A DNA stretch of 40,180 nt from Pirellulales bacterium (GTDB taxonomy: Bacteria; Planctomycetota; Planctomycetia; Pirellulales; UBA7805), in assembly GCA_030751095.1 (NCBI GenBank), contig JASMGX010000006.1:1-40180 (forward strand). The letters run 5' to 3'. Under the pieces are notes generated by a model that saw only the letters and a list, made by a program, of their open reading frames with translations, did not search any database and had not been told where the DNA came from. Position 1 is the stretch's first letter, and every line of letters starts with the position of its first letter. The position numbers and the translations under genes are program-made. Shown here piece by piece: positions 28,269-37,981 of the stretch.

Positions 28269-31200
28269 TCAATGGCGAAGCCATCGTCGTAGCTTGTCAA
28301 GTTGCTCTCGCTCATTGGGTGCAACATCATCTCCAAGAAATTGCATATCTTTTGCCAGCCCCAACGCCTTCATCGCGGCAGGTCGATTGTCGGCCGCCTG
28401 GTAGGCAAGTGCAAGGTGGAAGAAGTAGACACCAGACTTCACTGGAAACATTGTCGCTTCTTTCAAATCTTCAATCGCCTTTTCATAATCGCCACGAGAA
28501 AGATGTATCATCGCCCGCGTATCGAGCACTTCGACCCTGGGACCCCAAAGGTCTATTGCGGTGTTGATCTCCTCAAGAGACTCTTCAGCTTTGCCCAGCC
28601 TCACATTCATATAGGCCCGGTTATTAGCAAGCAGACCCCGCAGGTTATCGTCCAGATTCGCCGTTGAAATGCTATTCAGGAGATCGAGTGCTTTTTGATA
28701 TTCACCTTGAGCTGAAAGCAACGACGCCTGTTGGGTCAACAGATTCACCGGATTTGCGACCTCCCGTTTGGCACGTTCGATCCACTGTTCAATTTGGCGG
28801 TTCTGAGCCGGCGTAAGATCATCGACATGCTGGACTGCTGCCGCGAGGCTATTCATACAGATTTCAACTGCAGTCTCTTTTGAAAAAAGCGTGTCGCAGA
28901 TTTTAAAAGACTCGTCAAGTTTTCCCCGACGGGCCAGATAACCTGCCAACGGCAAGCGATATTGAATATCACGATTGGCCAGTGCGCGGTAGGCATCTTC
29001 GGCAGCGGCATACATCTTGAGTTCTTCATAGATTCTAGCGGCCGTGAAAATCTTATCGAGGGCTGTTAACTGGCCCCCCTCCGGAACGAGACTTTTTACG
29101 ATTGCAACAGCATCCTGCGACTTGTTTCTGCCGTTGGCTGAAAGTGCAGCAAGGCGAATGGTATTGTTGTCTGCAGGGGCCCTCTCCTGAAGTTGTCGCA
29201 ACCAAATTTCAGCTTGTGCCCACTCTTCGCGTTCGATAAGCATTGCCACATACTGTCCAAGTAGCCTGATATCGGTTGGGTTATCCATCAGGAGGGCTTG
29301 CATGACTTCGCGACAATCACTCCAGCGATCGCCGACAAAATAGAGTTGGGCTAATGCAAGTCGAGCGTCCGTCTCAAGATCGTCTTGGGAAACACTTTCA
29401 AGAAGGGAAAGGCCGTTTGTGCGATAGATTGGCTCGGCACGCGAAGCCAACAGAAGGCCTTTGAGGCTTGTGTCGGGTGTCGCAAGTTTTTCGTCCCTGC
29501 GATTTGCCTCCAGTAGTGCCAGCGCTTCTCGGAAAGCACGGTGATTGGATAGCGATGCAAGTACCCTCGCCAGGGAGCGACGAGCCCAGACAGCCAGGGC
29601 ATCCATGGGAGCACCAGATGAAAGCTTATTTTCAAGAATCGAATTGAGATGGGGAATCGCCAAATTTGGCCGCTTATTGAGTATGTGGTATCTGGCCAAA
29701 GCCTGCTCACGGAACATATCCTTCGGGTCTTCCGCCACTGCGGCTGAGAGATAATGTTCTGCCATCATCCGATTGTTCAGGTTCGACTCCGGTCTCCCTC
29801 CGCCGTCCATCAGGGACAGGAAAGCGTATGATTGCCCCATCGCTCGCGTGGATACATCTGCAGAAAATCGATTTTCCATCATGCGAATTTCCTGTTCCGC
29901 CTCTGCGGTACGCTCCATCGTAAGCAAATACTCCACCAGCGTCAGAGAAGGGACAGGAATGTCGGGTGCCAAAGCCACAGCACGCCGGAAAGCCTTTTCC
30001 GCATCGACTGTTTTGTCGAGATGCAAAAGAATTCTTCCCCGACGCATCCAGTCTTTCGAATCTCTTGAGTCAATCGGTGCAGCGTGAGCGAGCGATGCCA
30101 GTGCTGCCTCTCTGTTGCCTGTCAATAGATCCAAAGCCACCTGTTCCTTTTTCAGTTCTTGCGAAAGATCCTTCAGTCGCAGGAGAATTTTTCTGGCTTC
30201 ATCAAACCGCTCCTCGCGAGCAAGCAATTCAATCAGGTGCCGAACGACAGTCACATTTGTCGGGCCTGCATCAAGAGAGTCCTCATACAATTCAATTGCG
30301 CGGCCAACATTACCTTGATACTCGTTGATCATACCCTTTAGCTGCAAAAGAGCTTGCCACCGGGGCCGCGTAAGCGCGATCTCATCGGCCAAGCGGTTTG
30401 CGGCTTCAAGCAGCGAGGTGGCCTCAGAATCCTTGTCATACTGCCAGAGAAGGTATCGAGCTTGTAGATACTTTGGGATGTCATTATCTTTCCCAAAATG
30501 TTCTATAGCGGCGGCAATTAGCGCCTGCATTTCCAACTCGTTGCCGACTTCCCTCTCCAATTCAAACAATCCAATGGTATAGACCTGATCCTGACCATCT
30601 TTAGCAGCCAGTTGCAAACAACGTTTGGCATCTCGGCGACGGGGAGGGGCGGTGTGGTAGTATATCTTCGCTAGTTTTTTCCAAAGCTCGGGTTGGACAG
30701 CCTCTTCGTATTTCTCAATTTTCGTTTCTAACTCTTTCATTTGTTCAGCCAGGCGGGGACCGCCAACTAAAGCAACGAGTTCCGCCCATCGCAAAAATAA
30801 TTGGGGAGAGTCGGTCCAGGGATTTTCAGTTCGAGTCGCGGCATTGACCAAGTACTTCAGGGCAACGGACGGGCCTTGCTCGCGGACCAGGACCGCTAAA
30901 TACAGCTTCTGGAGTCGAATCGCATCCGGATATTGGATGAGCGCCCCGGTCAATATCTTTACTGCCTCAGCAATTTTGCCGCTGTCCAGGAGTTTTTCTG
31001 CCCTAACCACCACCTTGTCTGAATCGGTAACCTCCTCGCTGGAAATATATTTCTGCTTGATGTTTTCGAACCGTTTTTTATGTTCTGGAGAATTCTTCGC
31101 AAGCACTGCAAGTGTTGCCAGATAAAAGGTTCTTAGTCTCTCATCGCTTTCAAACTCCCCGTCCCCCATTAGAGTCCGCAGTCGATCCAACGCCTCCATA

Positions 31201-32639
31201 GCCGCAGGCATTCGTTTCAGAGCAACCAGAGCCTCTGCCTGTCCAGCCAATGCGAGTTGGTTCTTGGGATCTGCGGCCAGCCTACGCTCACAAGCCGCGA
31301 GCTGACGGTCCGGCTTCCCCAGACGTTGGTAACACTGGGCCAGCAGGTGGTCTACTGAGACCGCAAAGCTGACAGGAAGCAGACTCATGTGAGGCTGCAT
31401 AGCTTCCAGCTTATCGCTCGCTGCTTTCCAGTCTTCCTCGCTACAGAGCAATTCGGCCTCCGATAATTCAATCAGTTCCTTACTAAAATTAAGTTCCCGC
31501 ATCCGCTCAATCGTGACACGGGCGTGGTCGGTTTTTTTTGCAAGAACCTGCGCGTCCAACAACATACTGAACAAGTGGTGGTTGTCCGGAAGTAACCAGA
31601 GCCCGGCCTGCAAACAGGCGATTTCACCTTCCGGATCCTTTTCGGCACGGGCAATCAGCGCCTGCTGGAGGTAGATGCGAACATTCTTGGGATCGACTTT
31701 ACTGGCTTTGGCTAAATACTCTTTAGCCAAGTCAAACTCTTTTGCTTCAAAGGCGACCTTTGCGTTTTCGAATAGCGCATCGAAATTCTTGCCATCTATT
31801 TTAAGAGCCTTTCGCAAACTCTCCCTCGCTGCAGCCAGCCGACGACGACGAATTGTCTCACCACCAACTTCGTTATTCGTCCGTAAATATTTCGCCCGTT
31901 TGACCAAGGCATCTGGCGAATCGGAGTTGACCACAGCCATTTGCTCAATCACCGCATCTGCCCGAAGCTCGTCCTCGCGCCCCCCCGTTCCACGTTTTCT
32001 GAGCAAAGCAGCCAGGAGCACATAGGCATCGAGCATGTGTGCCTCGCGAGCCGCAGCAGCATCGAAAGTGCCATTCTGGGTGTCGTAACCGACCAAAGAG
32101 GCCAACTGATTAATTGCCTTTGATTCCTCACCCACCTTTTCCAGACAGACGGCAATACTGTAGTCCAGTTCGGGATCATCTATCCCCCGCGACTTGAGCT
32201 TGACAGCCTCCGTTCTCGCTTGCGCATAAAAATCTCGTTCACTGTCAGAACCGGCTGCAATCTCACCGAGTTCGATGAATCCATCAACCAGATTGCGGCG
32301 GATATCATTACGCTCTGGTGCCGCGCGAAGCGCGCGCCCCATTATCCTGACCGCATTGGTTGCCTGTCTGGAACGTCCGGGGTCGGCCGTTATACATTTG
32401 GGGGCCATCATCGCGGCCTCACAGAGACTCTCGGTATCATTGGGATTGCGATTCAAATAGCGAGCGTAAAATCGCAGCGCCTCATCGAACTGGCCAGACT
32501 CTTGGGCGAGGCGGGCCTTTTCCAGCAGACGCTGCGAACCTTGACCCGCATTCACTGCCCAAAACACCCACCCTCCGATACCGATGATGGCTACGATAAC
32601 AAAAAGGACAATGATGAATTTGATGTTCAGTCGCCGCAT
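28269..32639 (-). CDS. Giant TPR-repeat membrane-anchored protein (copy A)
   Basis: MRRLNIKFIIVLFVIVAIIGIGGWVFWAV TM helix followed by TPR-type repeats to the C-terminus; GGGGA upstream of ATG 32639. Confidence 0.88.
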   Translation of the reverse strand: MRRLNIKFIIVLFVIVAIIGIGGWVFWAVNAGQGSQRLLEKARLAQESGQFDEALRFYARYLNRNPNDTESLCEAAMMAPKCITADPGRSRQATNAVRIMGRALRAAPERNDIRRNLVDGFIELGEIAAGSDSERDFYAQARTEAVKLKSRGIDDPELDYSIAVCLEKVGEESKAINQLASLVGYDTQNGTFDAAAAREAHMLDAYVLLAALLRKRGTGGREDELRADAVIEQMAVVNSDSPDALVKRAKYLRTNNEVGGETIRRRRLAAARESLRKALKIDGKNFDALFENAKVAFEAKEFDLAKEYLAKASKVDPKNVRIYLQQALIARAEKDPEGEIACLQAGLWLLPDNHHLFSMLLDAQVLAKKTDHARVTIERMRELNFSKELIELSEAELLCSEEDWKAASDKLEAMQPHMSLLPVSFAVSVDHLLAQCYQRLGKPDRQLAACERRLAADPKNQLALAGQAEALVALKRMPAAMEALDRLRTLMGDGEFESDERLRTFYLATLAVLAKNSPEHKKRFENIKQKYISSEEVTDSDKVVVRAEKLLDSGKIAEAVKILTGALIQYPDAIRLQKLYLAVLVREQGPSVALKYLVNAATRTENPWTDSPQLFLRWAELVALVGGPRLAEQMKELETKIEKYEEAVQPELWKKLAKIYYHTAPPRRRDAKRCLQLAAKDGQDQVYTIGLFELEREVGNELEMQALIAAAIEHFGKDNDIPKYLQARYLLWQYDKDSEATSLLEAANRLADEIALTRPRWQALLQLKGMINEYQGNVGRAIELYEDSLDAGPTNVTVVRHLIELLAREERFDEARKILLRLKDLSQELKKEQVALDLLTGNREAALASLAHAAPIDSRDSKDWMRRGRILLHLDKTVDAEKAFRRAVALAPDIPVPSLTLVEYLLTMERTAEAEQEIRMMENRFSADVSTRAMGQSYAFLSLMDGGGRPESNLNNRMMAEHYLSAAVAEDPKDMFREQALARYHILNKRPNLAIPHLNSILENKLSSGAPMDALAVWARRSLARVLASLSNHRAFREALALLEANRRDEKLATPDTSLKGLLLASRAEPIYRTNGLSLLESVSQDDLETDARLALAQLYFVGDRWSDCREVMQALLMDNPTDIRLLGQYVAMLIEREEWAQAEIWLRQLQERAPADNNTIRLAALSANGRNKSQDAVAIVKSLVPEGGQLTALDKIFTAARIYEELKMYAAAEDAYRALANRDIQYRLPLAGYLARRGKLDESFKICDTLFSKETAVEICMNSLAAAVQHVDDLTPAQNRQIEQWIERAKREVANPVNLLTQQASLLSAQGEYQKALDLLNSISTANLDDNLRGLLANNRAYMNVRLGKAEESLEEINTAIDLWGPRVEVLDTRAMIHLSRGDYEKAIEDLKEATMFPVKSGVYFFHLALAYQAADNRPAAMKALGLAKDMQFLGDDVAPNEREQLDKLRRWLRH

Positions 32640-32708
32640 GTTTTTCCCCGACACAAAACCTTGAGTTGTTTCGCCCGACAAGACCAACCTCTCTTAGGGG
32701 GCACTCAT

Positions 32709-35700
32709 TCAATACCCCAACCAGCTTCGCAATTCATGATATCTCGCCAATTCGCTTGGCTTTACGTTGCTTTCTTCAAATCCTAAGTCCTCAGCGGCCT
32801 CTAGGGCAGCCCGCGCAGCCTGCTTCTCGTTCTGGCATTGGTAGGCCAGGGCCAGATGAAAATGATAGATACCACGTTCCAATAGAACTCGATTCCCTAC
32901 ATTCCCGGGAGCATGCATCCCGGTTGCCCAGAAGGCATCCAGCCGACCGGAATCGGGATAAAAAAGCGTTGCTTCCTTCAGATCGCGAACCGCCGCGGAG
33001 CAATCTCCCTTTTGGAGTAATGCCATCGCCCGGGTATCTAGCAATTCAACCTGCGGACCAAGAATCTCAAAAGCTTTTTCCAGATCGGCAAAAAGCTGTT
33101 CCTCATTATCATCTAGTTTCAGACTCAGATCGGCACGGTTGTTGGCAATCATACCCTTTTCAAGTTCCGTACATTGATCCAAAGAAATGCGGTTGAGCAC
33201 CTCGATTCCCTCAGCATATTTGCCCACAAAATCTAAAAAGGATGCTTCGTAAATATAAAACTCTGGGGAGTCCGGATGCTCTTGCCGAGCGTAGTTTATC
33301 CATCCGATTATCTGCTCAGACTGTTCGGGCGTTAGTTGTCCGCCGTATTGCCGCCCTAAAGTAAAAGCAATCTTAGTAATTTTACGAACTGTCTCTTTAT
33401 TGAGCATCTCGCTGCAAATCTTTATTGATTCATCAATATTGCCACGACGTGCAAGATAGGAAGCCAACTCCAAACGTTTGCTACTATCCTGTGCCGATGC
33501 TCGCCGATGCTGCTCTTCCGCTTCCCGGTAGAGGCCCAACTCCTCATAGATATGCGCGATTGCAAGGATTCTCTCACTGGAAATGGGCTTGCCATTCTGG
33601 GAGTTCAAATCCTCAACCGTCGAAGCAGCAAGTCTCTTCTTGCCATTCAACTCGGCAACCAGGGCCTCAAGACGTGCAAAGGGAACGCTTTGATCATTCT
33701 CGGGAACAGACGTCTTTAACTTGCGGAGCCACCTCTGAGACTGCAAGAGCTCCCTTTTTTCCACAAGCATCTCTACATAGCTGGCCAACAAGCCCCCTTT
33801 CGTCGGGTTTTGCGCGATTAGCTTCTCCATCAATTCGCGACATTCTCTCCAACGACCGGAAGAAAAATATAAACGGGCTAGGCCCAACTGTTCCAAGCGT
33901 GTTAAGTTTTGTAATGGAATGTTCTCTAGAAAAGTTAAGCCTAACTGCCGATAGGCGGGCTCTTTACGGAGCGCGAGTTGCAAACCCTTGACTCGGATAT
34001 CCTCGTGAGACAACTCTCCATCGACCCGATTGGCTTCCAGGAGTCCGAGCGCGTGCTGGAAAGGCTGGTGACCTATCTGCTTCATTAATAATCGGGCCAA
34101 GCTCCTTCGTGCCCAGATTGTGAGTGGATCAAGCACTGCATCGTCCTCAAGCTTCTCTTCAAGAATCGCATTCAGATGCCCAATCGCCGCCCCGATCCGG
34201 TCATTCGTCACATAATGAGCGATCAACTGATTTTGCAGCGCTATGCTCTCCTGATCGGCGTCTATCACTGTTTTGATATAATGCTCCGCAATGAGAGGTA
34301 TCCGAGTGATCATCTGCCGTCTGGCGTAATAGGTCGCCAGCACCTGCATCCCGGGACCCTTTTCGGGCATGCGATTTTCAAAGTCGCGAAGTTCGTGATA
34401 GGCATCGGCAAGGCGATTGTTCTTTATCAGAAAATCGATCATGGAAGAGGCAGCGCCCGCCTTTTCCGGTGCCAACTCCATGGCCTTTCGAAACGACTTT
34501 TCTGCATCCTCTCGGTGATCCAGATAGTTCAACACCCGCCCCCGCCACATCCATTTCTCCGCATCTTCCGACTCTACCCACTCAGGCGTATCGAGTGCCT
34601 CACGAGCCTTCTGTTTGTCGCCGGAGACCGCTTCGGTAATAATTTGCATCCGCTGCATAATGCTGGAACTACCGACCGTCCGCCCAACAATCTCCTGCGC
34701 TTCGTCATAGCGTCCCTGGCGAAGCAAAAGATCCACCAACTGCTGTGCGACCTTATGGTCTCGCGGACCCAATTGAAGAGCCTCTTTGAAAAAATCGATT
34801 GCTTCTTTAATTTTTTCCTCACGCGCAGCAAGTGATCCCCGTAACTGCAAGAGCTTATGCCATTGCGGACGGATAGTGGCAAGCCGGGAGATCAACTCCT
34901 CCACACCGGCAAGCGAGACTTCACCCTCCGCCTGCTGGTCGTACTTCCACATCTGGTAACGCGCCTGCAGAAAAAGACTTAAATCGCTATTCTTCCCAAA
35001 ACCATCTGCCACTGCCGAAAGGGAATTGAGCATATCCCGTTCGCTGTTTTCCTCCATTGCCAATTCAAACAGTCGTTCCACAACCCAACGATCTTCCGGA
35101 TCTAAGTCGACAGCATGCTGTAAACATCGGCGGACTTTATCTATTGGCTGAGGAACCATACCGTAGTAGACCCTCGCCATCGATTGCCAGAGATAGGCCC
35201 AATCCGCTTTGTCATACTTTTCAATGTCCTCTTCGATTTTCATAAGTTTATTCAGTACATCCGGACCCCCTAACAAACGAGTCCACGCCGCGCGCCGAAA
35301 GAGAAATGCAGGCCGGTCTTTCCATGGATCGTCAGCCCGAGCGAGCGCTTCGCTAACGTAGTTGAGCCCTGCCGCGGGTCCCTTTTGTTTGACTAAAATA
35401 GTCAGAAAGAGATCCTGTAATTGCTCACTATCGGAGTGCTTGACGAGCTCTTCGCTTAGCGATTCGAGGGCCTCATCGTTACGATCATCCATCAGCAAGC
35501 TCCGGGCAATGATTAATGCCTTCGCAACTTCCTCAAAACCCTCAGCGGAGTAGATTCCCTGTCTCAGTTGCCGCAATTCCTCAAGATACCCAGGATCTGT
35601 TTTGCCACGCGCTATCAGAAGTCGCGTATAACCGTCTCGCGTTGAAGCATTCCTACCAAACTCCTTCTCACCGATTCGGCGACGCAACCGCTGATAGGCA

Positions 35701-37112
35701 TCGTAGGACTCGGACAGTCGTCCCAACTCCAACAACGCGGAGGCCCGGCCTAGCATGCCATCAGGCGAGCGCGGGTTCATCGACAATAAACGGCTACAGA
35801 CCAACAATTGGCGATCAAAATATTTCAGAACGCCAAAACATTTGGACAGCAGGCTATCGACTTCGGTCGTTCCCGTGGCTGAAACCAGAGACATAAATGG
35901 CCGCAAAGACTCTAACTTTTGAATTGCCAGCGGCCACTTTTTTTCGAGCATCAAAAGTTTGGCTTCTGCAAGACCAACACTCTCTTCCCTAAACCCTGCC
36001 TCCTGCATCTTCTTGATAACAGCTCGAGCCTGTTCGTTTTGTTTGGCGTCTAGGCGAGCTGCAAACAATTCGGAAAGGATTTCATGATTATTAGGCAACA
36101 CCTGCAGACCAACCTGAAGTTGTTCAATAACGCCCTCCTGGTCGTATTGTCGCCGACTGGCTCTTGCTCGGCTAATATAGATCCGAGAGTCCCCCGGCGC
36201 GATCTGCTGGGCTTTTCGGAGATATTCATCGGCCAACTCGTATTCATCCTCCGTGAGTGCTAAGTCAGCATTTGCCAGGAGAACATCAATATTGTTTTTG
36301 TCCAATGAAAGTGCGTTCCGCATGCTCTCCTGGGCCAGCTTAAATCGTTTTCTGCGTTCCGATACCGTGCCCGCCATATTATATTCTTGTAAATAATCAC
36401 CTCGAATCATAAATGCTTCTGCTGATTTTGGATTGGTCACCACCATCTGTTCGATCGTCGCGTCAGCCAGAATTTCATCACCGCGGCCTAGCGTTCCCCT
36501 CCGCCTGAGAACCTCCGCAAAAAGGACATAGGCCTTCAGCATTTGGGGGGCATTCGCGAGGTGTATATCAAATTCCGTGCGATCTCTATCGTATCCGATC
36601 AGAGAGGCGGTCCACTCCAGCGCCTGGTCGTACTCCCCCAAGGCCTCCGAACAAGTCGCATAGAGAAAATCGAGTTCGTCATTGGAAACATTTTGTTTTT
36701 CCAGTTCGATAATCTGTTTCTGAGCATCGGAAAACATGCGGCGGTCAACTAACACGTCAACAAATTTGCGCCGAAGGTCATTGCGGTCAGGCATGCTGCG
36801 AAGTGAGCGGCTCAGAAGCCGATATGCCTTTTTCTGATCGGCAGGAGTCGCTTCTGGATCGGCTGCAATGTCTGCCGCCATGATGGCAACTTTGCCGAGC
36901 TGTTCATTGTCACCAGCATTGTAATTCAGGTACTGCTGGTAGAGCCTGACTGCCGCTTTTAAATCGCCTTCCTCTTCTGCCGCGACCGCCTTTTGGCGGA
37001 TTACCGCGATCTTCTGTTTGACATTGTAGGCCCACACCGCATAGGCCCCGACACAGATCAAAACAGTCGCAAGGAAAAAACCGACGAGGAATTTGAGATT
37101 AAGTCGTTGCAT
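32709..37112 (-). CDS. Giant TPR-repeat membrane-anchored protein (copy B, paralogue of A)
   Basis: MQRLNLKFLVGFFLATVLICVGAYAVWAY TM helix followed by TPR-type repeats; colinear with copy A from N- to C-terminus. Confidence 0.88.
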   Translation of the reverse strand: MQRLNLKFLVGFFLATVLICVGAYAVWAYNVKQKIAVIRQKAVAAEEEGDLKAAVRLYQQYLNYNAGDNEQLGKVAIMAADIAADPEATPADQKKAYRLLSRSLRSMPDRNDLRRKFVDVLVDRRMFSDAQKQIIELEKQNVSNDELDFLYATCSEALGEYDQALEWTASLIGYDRDRTEFDIHLANAPQMLKAYVLFAEVLRRRGTLGRGDEILADATIEQMVVTNPKSAEAFMIRGDYLQEYNMAGTVSERRKRFKLAQESMRNALSLDKNNIDVLLANADLALTEDEYELADEYLRKAQQIAPGDSRIYISRARASRRQYDQEGVIEQLQVGLQVLPNNHEILSELFAARLDAKQNEQARAVIKKMQEAGFREESVGLAEAKLLMLEKKWPLAIQKLESLRPFMSLVSATGTTEVDSLLSKCFGVLKYFDRQLLVCSRLLSMNPRSPDGMLGRASALLELGRLSESYDAYQRLRRRIGEKEFGRNASTRDGYTRLLIARGKTDPGYLEELRQLRQGIYSAEGFEEVAKALIIARSLLMDDRNDEALESLSEELVKHSDSEQLQDLFLTILVKQKGPAAGLNYVSEALARADDPWKDRPAFLFRRAAWTRLLGGPDVLNKLMKIEEDIEKYDKADWAYLWQSMARVYYGMVPQPIDKVRRCLQHAVDLDPEDRWVVERLFELAMEENSERDMLNSLSAVADGFGKNSDLSLFLQARYQMWKYDQQAEGEVSLAGVEELISRLATIRPQWHKLLQLRGSLAAREEKIKEAIDFFKEALQLGPRDHKVAQQLVDLLLRQGRYDEAQEIVGRTVGSSSIMQRMQIITEAVSGDKQKAREALDTPEWVESEDAEKWMWRGRVLNYLDHREDAEKSFRKAMELAPEKAGAASSMIDFLIKNNRLADAYHELRDFENRMPEKGPGMQVLATYYARRQMITRIPLIAEHYIKTVIDADQESIALQNQLIAHYVTNDRIGAAIGHLNAILEEKLEDDAVLDPLTIWARRSLARLLMKQIGHQPFQHALGLLEANRVDGELSHEDIRVKGLQLALRKEPAYRQLGLTFLENIPLQNLTRLEQLGLARLYFSSGRWRECRELMEKLIAQNPTKGGLLASYVEMLVEKRELLQSQRWLRKLKTSVPENDQSVPFARLEALVAELNGKKRLAASTVEDLNSQNGKPISSERILAIAHIYEELGLYREAEEQHRRASAQDSSKRLELASYLARRGNIDESIKICSEMLNKETVRKITKIAFTLGRQYGGQLTPEQSEQIIGWINYARQEHPDSPEFYIYEASFLDFVGKYAEGIEVLNRISLDQCTELEKGMIANNRADLSLKLDDNEEQLFADLEKAFEILGPQVELLDTRAMALLQKGDCSAAVRDLKEATLFYPDSGRLDAFWATGMHAPGNVGNRVLLERGIYHFHLALAYQCQNEKQAARAALEAAEDLGFEESNVKPSELARYHELRSWLGY

Positions 37113-37551
37113 ATCGGCCCTGCAGAGGAGGATTTGACCGTTGCCTTTTGACAAATTGTGACCGCCAGATTTGTTGGGCCCGGTCGCTGGGAACGATACA
37201 TTTAGAATCTATAAAACCTATAAATAAAAAAAGGGCATCCGGCTGCGTGGCACAGCACTTCGAGAGCCCGGCGCATTGTGCAAGGAACCTCTTTCTGGAA
37301 CCAGACAGGAGGCGAGCACTAGCAGAGCAAGGTCTCGGGCCGGATACAAACAGTGCTAGCATCGCTATGAGTGCCTTTTTTTCTGTCATTTCAGGCCAAC
37401 CTGACGACGGCCCCGAAAAGACGCACCCAAAGTGCTGCTGGCACCGACACCGAATCGAGTTTTTTTGCTTCTGCATTCAATAATAACGGGAGCCTGTTCG
37501 CTGTCAATCAAAACGTCATCTGTCGCAACTCGTTAAATCATAGGTCACTAT

Positions 37552-37593
37552 GAACCCATATGTGCAAGCAAAGAACCCATATGTGCGAGCAGA
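37552..37593 (+). repeat. 21-bp tandem duplication
   Basis: gaacccatatgtgcaagcaaa / gaacccatatgtgcgagcaga, 19/21 identical, intergenic. Confidence 0.95.
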
Positions 37594-37981
37594 ACGTTGC
37601 CCTGCCGGGGCCATTTTCGAAGAGTCGGGAATGATATTCAAATACGAGAGGAGATCCTGGTAAGTTCTGCCGATAATACCAGTTGTAGGGATCGATTCGG
37701 GCACCACGAATCTCGGGGGGGTCGGGTGGCCAGTTGGGTCGTGTCTGTCGCACAACTTTTCTTAACCAAAACCCCCAATCCATGTGTAACTCTCAACCCA
37801 AAAACGAGTTACTTCGTTTTTTCTACTTCCCGGGCGCAGGTTCTCTGAGCGTATCGCCCGGACCGCTGGCAGTTAGCTGTCCGGACTCGCACGGATCAAC
37901 CGCTGCAGCGGCCTGGCGGAAAAAATCGACCGGCACAGACCCGCAGGAACCCCCAAACAAACGCGGAGGGCCGTTCGGGTG

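Noticed and set aside
37226-37269. Hairpin GGGC...GCCC plus A-run (minus-strand terminator?) before TPR-B
   Set aside because: Outer stem is only 4 bp and there is no clear upstream minus-strand gene to terminate; could be a leader attenuator but too weak to call.
37786-37812. Inverted repeat GTAACTC...GAGTTAC followed by a T-rich stretch
   Set aside because: AT-rich 7-bp stem with 13-nt loop is weak for a terminator and no plus-strand gene ends just upstream.
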